DNA of 64,000 nucleotides. Origin: Oscillospiraceae bacterium. Lineage in GTDB: Bacteria; Bacillota; Clostridia; Oscillospirales; Ruminococcaceae. This document shows positions 17,234-26,074 of the stretch, in pieces. The notes beneath the pieces are model-generated. The model did not search any database. It had not been told where the DNA came from and saw only the letters and a program-made list of their open reading frames with translations. Where the stretch lies: positions 1 to 64,000 of the forward strand of contig JAJQIG010000015.1 of NCBI GenBank assembly GCA_021199335.1, given 5' to 3'. Numbering within the stretch: the first letter of the stretch is position 1; every line of letters begins with the position of its first letter. Position numbers and translations under genes: made by a program.

Positions 17234-18616
17234 ATGATTCACAAGTATAAGCTTAATGGATATAATATAGTTCTTGATGTCAACAGCGGCGGCGTTCATC
17301 TTGTGGACGAGCTTACATATGATATGCTCGATAACGTCCTTCCCCCATTTGAGGAGAGATGCCCCGAAAGGGTCGTGGAAAAGCTCTCCCGCTTTTATGC
17401 CCCCGATGAGATTGAATCCTGCTACCGGGAGGTTGTGGAGCTTTATAAAAATGAAATCCTTTTCTCCGAGGATGATTATGAGAAATACGCAAAGTATTCC
17501 GTCCCCGCCCCGATAAAGGCTATGTGCCTTTTGGTTGAACAGGACTGCAATTTGCGGTGCGAATATTGCTTTGCGGGAACGGGCGATTACGGTACAGGCT
17601 GCCGTATGCATATGGATTTTGAAACAGGAAAAAAGGCGCTTGATTTCCTTATTGAAAATTCAAAGGATAGAGTAAACCTTGAGGTTGACTTCTTCGGCGG
17701 CGAACCGCTTATGAATTTTGATGTTGTAAAAAAGCTCGTTGAGTACGGCCGTTCAAAGGAAAAGGAGTTCAACAAGAATTTCCGCTTTACAATTACAACC
17801 AACGGTATGCTGCTTGACGATGATAAGATTGATTTTATCAATAAGGAGATGCATAACGTCGTTCTCTCCGTTGACGGGCGTAAGGAGGTTAACGATAGGG
17901 TTAGGAAGCGCATTGACGGAACAGGCAGTTATGACCGTATTATGCCGAATTACAAGCGCCTTGTTGAGAAGAGAAACGGCGGGGAATATTATGTAAGAGG
18001 TACTTACACGAAGTATAACCTTGATTTTGTAAATGATGTATACAGCCTTTACGAGAATGGCTTTGACCAAATCTCCGTTGAACCCGTGGTTGGTCCTCCT
18101 GAAATGAGCTATTCGATTACCCAGAAAGAGCTGCCGAAAATTTTCTCCGAGTATGAGCGCCTTGCTCAGATGCTTATGATTAATGATAAACAGGGCAAGC
18201 ATTTCAACTTCTTCCATTTTATGCTTGACCTTGACCAAGGCCCTTGCGCTATAAAGAGGCTCAGAGGGTGCAGCAGCGGAAACGAGTATGTTGCAATTAC
18301 CCCGGAGGGCGATATTTATCCATGTCATCAGTTTGTCGGCGTGGAAAATTGCAAAATGGGCAATATCCATGACGGTACATTCGACCTTGATATGAAAAAG
18401 GAATTCGCAAGCGCACATATCTATACCAAGGAGGACTGTAAAAAATGCTGGGCGAAATTCTATTGCAGCGGAGGATGCAACGCCAATAACTTTATTTATA
18501 ACGGCGATATTCATTCACCGCATAAAATTTCCTGTGAAATTGAAAAGAAACGCCTTGAATGTGCAATTATGATGAAGGCAGCCAAGGCTGCGGAAGAAAA
18601 CGGAATCGAGTTTTAA
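17234..18616 (+). CDS. scfB: Thioether cross-link-forming SCIFF peptide maturase (radical SAM/SPASM)
   Basis: The 460-residue radical SAM enzyme has the [4Fe-4S]-SAM motif CNLRCEYC at about residue 102. Its C-terminal SPASM region has the Cys-rich CHQFVGVENCKMG and CKKCWAKFYCSGGC segments that hold auxiliary clusters. The N-terminal residues 1-90 form the peptide-recognition (RRE-like) domain. It acts on the 46-residue peptide encoded upstream. Confidence 0.94.
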   Translation: MIHKYKLNGYNIVLDVNSGGVHLVDELTYDMLDNVLPPFEERCPERVVEKLSRFYAPDEIESCYREVVELYKNEILFSEDDYEKYAKYSVPAPIKAMCLLVEQDCNLRCEYCFAGTGDYGTGCRMHMDFETGKKALDFLIENSKDRVNLEVDFFGGEPLMNFDVVKKLVEYGRSKEKEFNKNFRFTITTNGMLLDDDKIDFINKEMHNVVLSVDGRKEVNDRVRKRIDGTGSYDRIMPNYKRLVEKRNGGEYYVRGTYTKYNLDFVNDVYSLYENGFDQISVEPVVGPPEMSYSITQKELPKIFSEYERLAQMLMINDKQGKHFNFFHFMLDLDQGPCAIKRLRGCSSGNEYVAITPEGDIYPCHQFVGVENCKMGNIHDGTFDLDMKKEFASAHIYTKEDCKKCWAKFYCSGGCNANNFIYNGDIHSPHKISCEIEKKRLECAIMMKAAKAAEENGIEF

Positions 18617-18778
18617 CAATGACGGGAAAAGGAAAAGCGGGAACATAAATTGAGAAGAAAAGGAAAAGATGCTGTTGGTTGCCGAATATGCCGAAGAAGA
18701 GAAGGATATTCTGTCAAGAATCATTATGGCAGTCTGTAAATTTCGGCTCATCATCTCGAACCCATATCATTATTACCC

Positions 18779-18807
18779 GGGAGCGGCTTTTTACAGCCGC
18801 TCCTTTT
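18779..18807 (+). terminator. Terminator downstream of scfB
   Basis: A nine-base-pair stem (GGAGCGGCT with AGCCGCTCC) is followed by TTTT. The flanking gap 18617-18913 otherwise contains purine-rich sequence and short open frames without ribosome-binding sites. Confidence 0.85.
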
Positions 18808-18913
18808 GCACCCATTCGGATGTGATTACAGTGGATTTATCGGACGCAAAAGGAGTGGCATAAACCGAAAAAGCTATATAATGACGATTCGTTTGATTTT
18901 AATAATGTTGACC

Positions 18914-20125
18914 CTATCCTATGCCCTCCATTTGCGCATACATTGTGTCTGCAAAAACGGCGTACCCTTTTTCGGGATTATTAACGAAAACATGGGTTAC
19001 TGCGCCAACGAGCTTGCCGTTTTGGATTATCGGACTTCCGCTCATTCCCTGCACTATTCCGCCCGTTTTCTCAATAAGCTCCTCATCGGTTACACGAATA
19101 ATCATATTTCGACTTTCGTCCGAATCGGCAAGGTCGATTTTTTCTATACAGATTTCATACTGCTTCGGCGTTGTTCCGCTTATTGTTGTGTAAATATATG
19201 CCTTGCCCGTCTTGATTTCCTGCCGCATTGCTAAAGGGATAGCCGAGTTTGATGCGCTGAATCCGTCAAGCTCACCATATAAGCCGTAGGCTGTGTTTGC
19301 GGTAAGAGTTCCCATTGAAAATGCGGAAATGAAGCCCCCCATAAGCTCCCCGGGGATACCTGACCTGCCTTTTTTTACACCGTTTATCGCTACCTTAACT
19401 ACTTCCCCGGATGAGAGCGGCAGAATATCCCCCGTGTCAATGTCGCAAACAGGATGCCCAAGTCCCGCAAATTGCTTTGTGTCGGGGTTGTAGAATGTCA
19501 ATGTCCCTATCCCCGCAGAGCTGTCACGAACCCATAGACCAACCCTGTATGTGCCGTCGGCGCTGCATTTGCATGGGCAAAGCTCAGCGGTTATGCTTTT
19601 TCCGTCCCTTTCAATGTCAAGAGAGAGGGATGCTCCGCCGCTTGAAGAAATAATCTTTTCCACATCAGAGTTGGAGGAAACCGCCGCACCGTTAATGCTT
19701 TTGATAATATCTCCCGTTTCTATTCCGCATTCTTCCGCAGGCGATTTAAAACCGTTTTCCGTTTCAAAGCTGCTTACCTCAACCACCATTACTCCATCGG
19801 TAAGGAGCTTTATACCAAACGGCTCGCCGCAGGGAATTACCACGGGAGCTTCTATTTCACATACGTTGACTGTTTTTATGGGAATAATTCCAAGGAGCTT
19901 TAGCTCAACCCTTGTGCTGAGATTGCTTCCGGTCTGAACGGCTGTCCCTGGGGAGGAATATCCGCCGCACGGCACGGAATCCACAAATCCCGATAACGTG
20001 AGTGAGCTTCCCTCAGTGACATAATAGTTATTTGGCAAATTTTGATTAAGGTATATAACAGCCGCCATTAAGGATACTATTAAGGTATCTATTACAGCGG
20101 CGGCAATTTTTATATATTTCCGCAT
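18914..20125 (-). CDS. spoIVB: SpoIVB peptidase (S55), sporulation signalling protease
   Basis: The 403-residue protein has an N-terminal membrane anchor (residues about 7-27), a PDZ domain (SPAEECGIETGDIIKSINGAAV) and an S55 peptidase domain. The latter has the GHP motif (FAGLGHPVCD) and catalytic Ser in GMSGSPI, followed by GAVTHVF. In Bacillus it is secreted from the forespore to trigger pro-sigma-K processing, which fits the sigK in this window. spoIVB is usually followed by spo0A; here nothing follows on its strand. The SD is AAAGGAA. Confidence 0.95.
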   Translation of the reverse strand: MRKYIKIAAAVIDTLIVSLMAAVIYLNQNLPNNYYVTEGSSLTLSGFVDSVPCGGYSSPGTAVQTGSNLSTRVELKLLGIIPIKTVNVCEIEAPVVIPCGEPFGIKLLTDGVMVVEVSSFETENGFKSPAEECGIETGDIIKSINGAAVSSNSDVEKIISSSGGASLSLDIERDGKSITAELCPCKCSADGTYRVGLWVRDSSAGIGTLTFYNPDTKQFAGLGHPVCDIDTGDILPLSSGEVVKVAINGVKKGRSGIPGELMGGFISAFSMGTLTANTAYGLYGELDGFSASNSAIPLAMRQEIKTGKAYIYTTISGTTPKQYEICIEKIDLADSDESRNMIIRVTDEELIEKTGGIVQGMSGSPIIQNGKLVGAVTHVFVNNPEKGYAVFADTMYAQMEGIG

Positions 20126-20453
20126 TTTTCTGTTTTCCTTTCCGTTTTTATCCCTGTCGAGCGATGGGCAAATTCCCTATCAAGCGACGTATTGTTAATA
20201 CTATAAGCATTTTTTCGGCTTTTATCAGTTCCTAATATACGTTATTTTATAACCATTCGGCTAAAAATAATGTCGATACGGCAGAAATTTATGCCGTAAT
20301 TTTATTCTAATTAAAATGGAAAATTGAGTTGCTTATGTTGGGTATGGCGAAGGGTTCAATTTTGACCGCTTCCTGTTTTTTAAAAATTTTCGCATTTTCT
20401 CTTGAACAATATGACATAAGGTGTTATAATATTAAAATAAGTAATACAGTGGA
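20126..20453. other. Intergenic region between spoIVB and a membrane gene
   Basis: About 330 bp holding the divergent promoters. The plus-strand promoter is listed separately. I looked for a sigma-F/G promoter for spoIVB and saw no convincing one. No gene or long repeat is seen. Confidence 0.5.
20402..20430 (+). promoter_or_regulatory. Promoter of the 20454 membrane gene
   Basis: TTGAAC (20402-20407), 17 bp, TATAAT (20425-20430). Confidence 0.75.
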
Positions 20454-20921
20454 GTGATTTATACGAAAACAGCCAGAAATGTTACCCTTGTTCTGACGAT
20501 TGCAGCCGCCGTTATATGCTGTGTCGTTCTGAACCTTTTAGGCGGGTATGCCTTTGTTATTAATGGATATGAAAAATGCGGTTATGCGTTGTTTGCAAGC
20601 TCCGCTTTGCTTGTGTGTGCGGTCGTTTTTGCGGCATTTAGAAAGGTTATTATCCCCATGCTGCTTAATATTGCGGGAAGCGCCTTCTATATATATACCC
20701 TTGCGGTTATCGGAGCAATCCCGAACACGAAAATTCCAAAAGAAAACACCGAAGCCCTTATGGCGAAGCATTACCCGACAATCGCTGTAACGGTGCTTAT
20801 TGTCCTTCTTGTTTTCTTTAATTTTATGAATGACGAGGCTGTGAAAAAGCGTGCCGAAAAACGAAAAGCAAAAAAATTGGCTGCGGAGCGTCAGCTTAAT
20901 GAGGATGAAAAAATTGTCTGA
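20454..20921 (+). CDS. Four-helix membrane protein of unknown function
   Basis: The 155-residue protein has four hydrophobic segments (about residues 10-35, 40-60, 65-85, 110-128) and a very basic C-terminal tail (KKRAEKRKAKKLAAERQ). The start is uncertain: GTG at 20454 overlaps the only SD-like sequence (AGTGGAG), so ATT just downstream or another weak start is possible. Family not recognised. Confidence 0.6.
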   Translation: MIYTKTARNVTLVLTIAAAVICCVVLNLLGGYAFVINGYEKCGYALFASSALLVCAVVFAAFRKVIIPMLLNIAGSAFYIYTLAVIGAIPNTKIPKENTEALMAKHYPTIAVTVLIVLLVFFNFMNDEAVKKRAEKRKAKKLAAERQLNEDEKIV

Positions 20922-21020
20922 CATAATAAAAGCCCGCTTGCTCGGTAAATGGCATTTTGGAGGGAAGGCGCTGCGCCGAGTAGTATAATGGGCGTGATTA
21001 TTTGCATAACGGAGGGTTAA

Positions 21021-22031
21021 ATGAACGTTACTATTAAAGACGTAGCTAAGGCGGCAGGAGTTTCTATTGCTACTGTTTCAAGAGTACTGAATAACAGCGC
21101 CGCTGTTTCCGATGCAGCTGCCGAGCAGGTCAATAACGCCATAAAGGAGCTTGGTTACAGCCCGAACTTCCTTGGGAGAAATCTCCGCAAGTGCGAAACC
21201 AACGTTATTCTTGCCGTTATTCCGTCAACGCAGCATACGTTTTACAGCGATATTATAAGCGGTATGCAAAGCGCCGCTTCCGAAAACGGCTATGATATTC
21301 TTATGGGAACATCGAACAGCTCGTATAATGTTGAGATGCGCATACTTCGTATGCTCTTTAACCGTACCGTTGATGCGGCAATTCTCCTTGGAACTCAGCT
21401 TGATGCGCAGGAGCTTAACGAGCTTAGCGGGAAATATTACATTGCCCTTTGCTGTGAAAGGGTGGAGGGCTCGAACGTTCTTACCGTCACCGTGGATGAC
21501 GAGGGGGGAGCATATGCCGCCGTAAAAAACCTTGTTTCCCTCGGCCACAGCAGAATTGCAATGGTTTCGACAAGCGTAAAGGCTCTCTCTTCAAAGGATA
21601 GGGAAAAGGGCTATATTAGGGCGCTTGAGGAAAGCGGTATACACTTTAGAGAGGAATATATTTTCAGGGGTACATACGAGGCAGCCGACGGCGCAGTCGC
21701 TTTTGAGAAATTTATGGCTCTCCCTGAACCGCCGACTGCGATTTTCTGTATCTCCGACCTGCTTGCTGCGGGCGTGACAAAGAAGGCTATAGTCAGCGGC
21801 TTTAAGGTTGGCGAGGATATTTCCGTATGCGGCTTTGATAATATCCATTTAAGCAGCCTTTATCACCCCGGAATTACTACCGTTGAGCAGCCTTGCTACG
21901 AAATCGGCAGAACCGTTGTCGAGGAGCTTATTCGGAACATTACATACAACAAACGAAACGGTACGCACATTAAGCTTAATTACAACCTTATCCAAAGGGA
22001 ATCATCAGGACGGCTTGCTGTGGAAAAGTAG
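21021..22031 (+). CDS. LacI family transcriptional regulator
   Basis: The 336-residue repressor has an N-terminal helix-turn-helix (VTIKDVAKAAGVSIATVSRVLNN), a hinge helix and a periplasmic-binding-protein-like effector domain (FCISDLLAAGV, ISVCGFDNI). LacI proteins normally bind sugars and control nearby transport or glycosidase genes. No sugar gene is adjacent, so the target may be elsewhere. ACGGAGGG precedes the ATG. Confidence 0.93.
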   Translation: MNVTIKDVAKAAGVSIATVSRVLNNSAAVSDAAAEQVNNAIKELGYSPNFLGRNLRKCETNVILAVIPSTQHTFYSDIISGMQSAASENGYDILMGTSNSSYNVEMRILRMLFNRTVDAAILLGTQLDAQELNELSGKYYIALCCERVEGSNVLTVTVDDEGGAYAAVKNLVSLGHSRIAMVSTSVKALSSKDREKGYIRALEESGIHFREEYIFRGTYEAADGAVAFEKFMALPEPPTAIFCISDLLAAGVTKKAIVSGFKVGEDISVCGFDNIHLSSLYHPGITTVEQPCYEIGRTVVEELIRNITYNKRNGTHIKLNYNLIQRESSGRLAVEK

Positions 22032-22054
22032 GTGTACTTATTTGCGCGTAAAAA

Positions 22055-22090
22055 TGAACTGCCATATTTTTCGGCAGTTCATTTTGTTTC
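22055..22090 (+). terminator. Terminator of the LacI gene
   Basis: GAACTGCC pairs with GGCAGTTC (22056-22063 with 22073-22080), followed by ATTTTGTTT. Confidence 0.8.
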
Positions 22091-22125
22091 ACATACTTAT
22101 TATCCGTCATAATGTGAAAATAAAT

Positions 22126-22154
22126 CCCATAGAATGTTGTAAACAAGCTATGGG
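22126..22154 (+). promoter_or_regulatory. Hairpin abutting the cwlD ribosome-binding site
   Basis: CCCATAG (22126-22132) pairs perfectly with CTATGGG (22148-22154). The GGGAGG Shine-Dalgarno lies at its 3' edge, so folding could limit cwlD translation. Just upstream is a TTTCACAT/ATGTGAAA dyad. Confidence 0.4.
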
Positions 22155-22165
22155 AGGTAATTTTT

Positions 22166-22891
22166 ATGCTTAGTAAAAAATACAGACGTAAATTCAATGC
22201 CGCAGTCGTCATTATTTCATTCTGCCTTTGTGCGGGAATTATTATCCTTGCAAGGAATCATACCGAAAACGTTGTTTTAACATCGGTTTTGCCGCATAAT
22301 GATACCGTTATTGTTCTCGATGCGGGGCATGGCGGAATGGATGGCGGATGCAGCACCGCAGACGGTCAGACCGAAAAAGGAATTAACCTTAACATTCTCC
22401 TCGCCGTTCGGGATCTGGGAAGATTTTTCGGCTATAATGTCGATGCGACACGAACAAAGGATATTTCCATTCATGACAGTGGCGTTACGGGAATAAGAAA
22501 CCAAAAGGTTTCCGATATGGAAAACAGACTGGAGCTTTTCAATAAATATCCGAACAGCGTTTGCGTTTCCATTCATCAGAATACCTTTTCCGACCCTAAA
22601 TACAGCGGTGCGCAGATGTTTTATTCCGATAAAAATCCCGAGAGCGAACGCCTTGCCTCGATTATGCAAAGCTGCTTTGTGGAGAATTTGCAGCCTGATA
22701 ATCAGCGTGAAACAAAGCTGTGCGGGAATGAGCTTTATCTTTGTTATTTCTGCAATAATCCTGCGGTAATGGTTGAATGCGGGTTTCTTTCAAACGTTGA
22801 TGAGGCGGCAAAGCTGACCGATAAAAGCTATCAGCAGCAGGTTGCGTTTACAATTTTTTCAGGAATAAACGAGTTTGTTACAACGGCTTAA
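22166..22891 (+). CDS. cwlD: Germination-specific N-acetylmuramoyl-L-alanine amidase CwlD
   Basis: The 241-residue Amidase_3 protein has an N-terminal signal/anchor (about residues 10-30). Zinc and catalytic residues lie in VLDAGHGGMDGG, EKGINLNI, VSIHQN and VMVECGFLSN. CwlD removes side peptides so that muramic-delta-lactam forms in spore cortex, a germination mark. It sits immediately upstream of radA, as in many clostridia. Confidence 0.9.
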   Translation: MLSKKYRRKFNAAVVIISFCLCAGIIILARNHTENVVLTSVLPHNDTVIVLDAGHGGMDGGCSTADGQTEKGINLNILLAVRDLGRFFGYNVDATRTKDISIHDSGVTGIRNQKVSDMENRLELFNKYPNSVCVSIHQNTFSDPKYSGAQMFYSDKNPESERLASIMQSCFVENLQPDNQRETKLCGNELYLCYFCNNPAVMVECGFLSNVDEAAKLTDKSYQQQVAFTIFSGINEFVTTA

Positions 22892-22907
22892 AATTTTGGA
22901 GGTTAAA

Positions 22908-24314
22908 ATGGCAGGAAAAATAAAAACGGTTTACATATGCAATCAGTGTGGCTTTGAAAGCTCCAAGTGGAACGGAAAATGTCCTTCCTGTGGGGAATGG
23001 AATACCCTTGAGGAGCAGGAGATTCAGACTGCGCCGAAGTCATCCTCTTTCCGCAGCGCACCGCCTGTCGGCTCGATGAATCTATCCTCGCAAATTAAGA
23101 ATTTAAGCGCTGTTGATACCGATGAAGAGGTAAGATATTCGGTGGGAATAAGTGAGCTTGACCGTGTTCTCGGGGGAGGACTTGTTAAGGGATCACTGGT
23201 GCTTTTGGGCGGCGAACCGGGAATAGGAAAGTCAACGCTTTTGCTGCAAATATGCAAATATCTCGGCGAGTCACACTCAATCCTCTATATTTCGGGTGAG
23301 GAAAGCCTTCGCCAGATTAAGCTTCGCGCATCAAGGCTTGGGGTTGATACGCCGAATTTGTATCTTCTCTCCACAAATGATGCAAGGGCAGTTTCCGATA
23401 CGATTATTGCAAGCAAGCCCGATATTGCAATTGTGGATTCAATTCAAACAATGGCTCTCAGCGAGATCAACAGCAGTGCAGGAAGCATTTCCCAGGTAAG
23501 AGAGTGTACAAACCTTCTTATGCGAACTGCGAAATCGGAGGAAATTCCTATTTTTGTTGTAAGCCATGTCAATAAGGACGGCGCTATCGCAGGGCCTAAG
23601 GTTATGGAGCATATTGTTGACGCCGTGCTGTATTTTGAGGGCGAAAGGCATTTGTGCTACCGCCTTTTGAGGGCTGTTAAGAACCGCTACGGCTCAACAA
23701 ATGAAATCGGCGTTTTTGAAATGGGCGATGTTGGACTTGAAGAGGTTGAAAATCCCTCCGAGATGCTCCTTTCGGGGCGTCCAAAGGGAATTTCGGGGAG
23801 CTGTGTCGCTTGTTTAATGGAGGGAAGCAGACCTATTCTTGCGGAGGTTCAGGCGCTTGTGACAAAAAGCGGATTTGGCACTCCGAGAAGAACCGCTACG
23901 GGCTTTGATTATAACAGGCTCGCCATGATTATTGCGGTTCTTGAAAAAAGGGCGGGAATGTTTTTCGGAACGCTTGATGTTTTCCTTAACATTGTCGGGG
24001 GCTTTCGGCTTGATGAGCCTGCGGGGGATTTGCCGATAGCTCTTGCGTTATACAGTGGTTTTTATGATATTCCCCTTGATGAGAAAATGGTTGCATTCGG
24101 AGAAGTGGGTCTTGGCGGAGAAATAAGAAGTGCGGCAAGTATTCCGCAGAGAATAAAGGAAGCCGAACGTCTGGGTTTCACACATTGCATTATTCCAAAG
24201 CAGTCCATGCGTTTTGTTGATACATCAAAGGTTAATATCCGCATTACGGGCGTTTCTTCGATAAAACAAGCATTTTTTATTGTCAGCAAGAAAAATGAGG
24301 AGCAGCCCCAATAA
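22908..24314 (+). CDS. radA: DNA repair/recombination protein RadA
   Basis: The 468-residue protein has an N-terminal C4 zinc finger (CNQCG...CPSCGEW), a RecA-like ATPase (Walker A GGEPGIGKSTL), the RadA-specific KNRYGSTNEIGVFEM motif and a C-terminal Lon-like domain. It promotes branch migration in recombination. The ATG at 22908 is chosen over upstream starts because of GGAGG 6-7 nt away. Confidence 0.96.
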   Translation: MAGKIKTVYICNQCGFESSKWNGKCPSCGEWNTLEEQEIQTAPKSSSFRSAPPVGSMNLSSQIKNLSAVDTDEEVRYSVGISELDRVLGGGLVKGSLVLLGGEPGIGKSTLLLQICKYLGESHSILYISGEESLRQIKLRASRLGVDTPNLYLLSTNDARAVSDTIIASKPDIAIVDSIQTMALSEINSSAGSISQVRECTNLLMRTAKSEEIPIFVVSHVNKDGAIAGPKVMEHIVDAVLYFEGERHLCYRLLRAVKNRYGSTNEIGVFEMGDVGLEEVENPSEMLLSGRPKGISGSCVACLMEGSRPILAEVQALVTKSGFGTPRRTATGFDYNRLAMIIAVLEKRAGMFFGTLDVFLNIVGGFRLDEPAGDLPIALALYSGFYDIPLDEKMVAFGEVGLGGEIRSAASIPQRIKEAERLGFTHCIIPKQSMRFVDTSKVNIRITGVSSIKQAFFIVSKKNEEQPQ

Positions 24315-24320
24315 AAAATC

Positions 24321-24370
24321 ATCGCCGCATAAAGCGCCATTCGGAGCAGCTTTATGCGGCGGATTTTTTA
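24321..24370 (+). terminator. Terminator of radA
   Basis: A perfect 13-bp stem (24323-24335 with 24349-24361) is followed by a T-run. Confidence 0.9.
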
Positions 24371-24427
24371 TTATAGGAATACAATTTAAATTGCTCCAAA
24401 TAAAAAGCATATTATGATCAAGTGACT

Positions 24428-24478
24428 ATAAAAAACAAGCTCATATGCCTACAATATCCCACGGCACATGAGCTTGTT
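24428..24478 (-). terminator. Terminator at the end of the bacteriocin-export operon
   Basis: A 16-position stem with one mismatch (24434-24449 with 24463-24478) is followed on the minus strand by TTTTTTATAG. Its inner arm runs into the 20-bp repeat that ends the truncated HlyD gene. Confidence 0.75.
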
Positions 24479-24490
24479 AAAGCTGCGCTT
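24471..24490 (+). repeat. 20-bp direct repeat, left copy, at the HlyD breakpoint
   Basis: AGCTTGTTAAAGCTGCGCTT occurs here and, identically and in the same orientation, at 29936-29955. Here it overlaps the premature stop of HlyD; there it lies within split agrB. It probably marks one end of a dispersed repeat element. Confidence 0.7.
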
Positions 24491-25448
24491 AAACAACATC
24501 AGCGCCGTCCTGAACAAGACACAGCCTGTCATAAAGAATATCAGCCTCAATAATAGCCTGATCAGCTTTAAGCATTTCTGTTTTTAACTCGGAATACTGT
24601 TTAAGATATTCAAGCTCACTTTCAAGCTCCGCATTTTCAAAACTGCGACAGATATTGTCATAATCAGCCTGCGAAATTCCTCCTGCCTTGAAAAGCGGCT
24701 CAGAGTTTTCCATTTCAGATTTTTTCTGTGCAATATTGTTATCGTAAGCCGTAACCGAAGCGGTATAATCAGCATATTGAAGTGCATATACATTTGATTT
24801 GTCCGTAAACATATCAGAATTCAAATCAATAGATTTTTTCATCATTTCGAGTCCCGATAATTCTTCACGATACTTTGCAAGTTGATTTTTTGTGCTTTCT
24901 ACGGAAATAGCCGCATTGCCGGCAGCGTTATCCGTGTCAGCCGAAGTATTTCTGTACTGTTCTGAAATACCCTGTATATCTGAAATATATTTCTCGTATT
25001 TCAGATAATACGACAACTCATCAGAGCTGTTCTTGTCAAAAAGATTTTCACCCTCAATAATACTTTCTTCAAGCCTTTTCAGATTGACGTTTTCTGTTTC
25101 AATACGAAGCTTTTCTTCTTCACAGGCAGATAACGATTGTTCCGCTCCCAAAGTGTCAAGCTTTAAGAGCAAATCACCATTTTTCACATAATCTCCCTCA
25201 GAAATATCCAGCGTTTCAATTCGTCCCGTCATAAGACTGCTGATAGAGCTTACGCTTTCACCGGGGCGTACTACCCCGCTTGCCTTGATAAAATAGTCGA
25301 TTTCTCCGATACAGCACCATGTAATCGCCGCTACCAGAAGCAACACCAATATCCATGTAAACACAGGCATTCCCTTGTTTGGTTTCACGTGCAGCATTTC
25401 AACGCTGTCCGTTATTTCATTCATTGGGAAGATTATTTGTTTGGTCAT
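24489..25448 (-). pseudogene. HlyD-type bacteriocin export adaptor, C-terminally truncated
   Basis: The 319-residue membrane-fusion protein has one N-terminal helix (FTWILVLLLVAAITWCCIG), the first half of the lipoyl/barrel domain (GRIETLDISEGDYVKNGDLLLKLD) and a long coiled coil. It ends inside the coiled coil at ...CLVQDGADVV. The returning half-lipoyl and beta-barrel parts, expected in LcnD/ComB-like proteins of 420-550 residues, are missing. The stop lies on a 20-bp repeat shared with the agrB breakpoint. It would normally dock on the PCAT exporter. ATG 25448 is chosen for AAGGTG upstream. Confidence 0.75.
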
Positions 25449-25458
25449 AATGTTCACC

Positions 25459-25617
25459 TTACTTTTTACAATTAGCTTTCCTGCATCCTGCAGTGCTTGA
25501 CAAAATTCCAACAGTATAGCAAAATACCGCACCCATGAGCCATTGACCGCTGAAAATACCGATTATCAGCATACCGACAGTTCCGCCTAAAATTCCTCTT
25601 AATATTTCCTTAAGCAT
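25459..25617 (-). CDS. Small hydrophobic peptide (52 residues)
   Basis: MLKEILRGILGGTVGMLIIG... continues as one long hydrophobic stretch with Gly-rich motifs and ends CRKANCKK. It fits either a bacteriocin-associated membrane peptide (an immunity type) or a small accessory protein. It ends 10 bp before the HlyD start, so it is likely co-transcribed. The SD is weak (AAAGAAAG). No double-glycine leader. Confidence 0.5.
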   Translation of the reverse strand: MLKEILRGILGGTVGMLIIGIFSGQWLMGAVFCYTVGILSSTAGCRKANCKK

Positions 25618-25689
25618 ATAATATTATCGTCTTTCTTTAATTACATTCATACTTTGAGGATATTTATCTTCAAAGCATGAATGCAAATA

Positions 25690-25929
25690 TTAAAAATTAA
25701 AACCGCAATCAAAAGGAGCATTTCCATTATTAATAGAGGATGCCGTTGAGGTTGCAAAACCAATTGCTCCTGCTGTTGCCGAACCAATTATATCGCCACC
25801 CGATACTGCTGCTGCGCCGGCGCTTCCGACTCCCCCAATACAAGCATCTTTAAACGCCGTGTTGGAATAAACTATGTTGGAACGGAAAATAACACCTCCA
25901 AGCGGTATTATTACTGTCCCCAAGTACAA
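25690..25929 (-). CDS. Possible Gly/Ala-rich bacteriocin-like peptide, start unclear
   Basis: The C-terminal part (ACIGGVGSAGAAAVSGG, then GSATAGAIGFATSTASS) has the small-residue, GxxxG-rich look of class II bacteriocins. There is no good start: only TTG at 25929, or an ATT after a strong GGAGGTG. An upstream ATG at 25987, with AAAGGA ahead, opens MEKALSMGLLKSFGK and then stops. Removing one A from the A-run there would join it in frame to this peptide. It may therefore be a frameshifted precursor. Confidence 0.4.
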   Translation of the reverse strand: MYLGTVIIPLGGVIFRSNIVYSNTAFKDACIGGVGSAGAAAVSGGDIIGSATAGAIGFATSTASSINNGNAPFDCGFNF

Positions 25930-26074
25930 AACATGATTTTTATTTTCCGAAACTCTTCAAAAGCCCCATAGACAATGCTTTTTCCATAGTTTTTAAGTCC
26001 TTTCATATAAAATTATATGTTCAAATCTGCAGTAATTCATGAGCAATGTGCATCCTACTCACGATTAATGCAGG

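Noticed and set aside
18669..18863. Short frames after scfB, considered as a third SCIFF-operon gene
   Set aside because: They cross the terminator at 18779-18807, and neither strand shows a start with an SD.
22082..22165. Sigma-G promoter for cwlD
   Set aside because: The TGAAAATA and CATAGAA elements are too close together to form a spaced -35/-10 pair.
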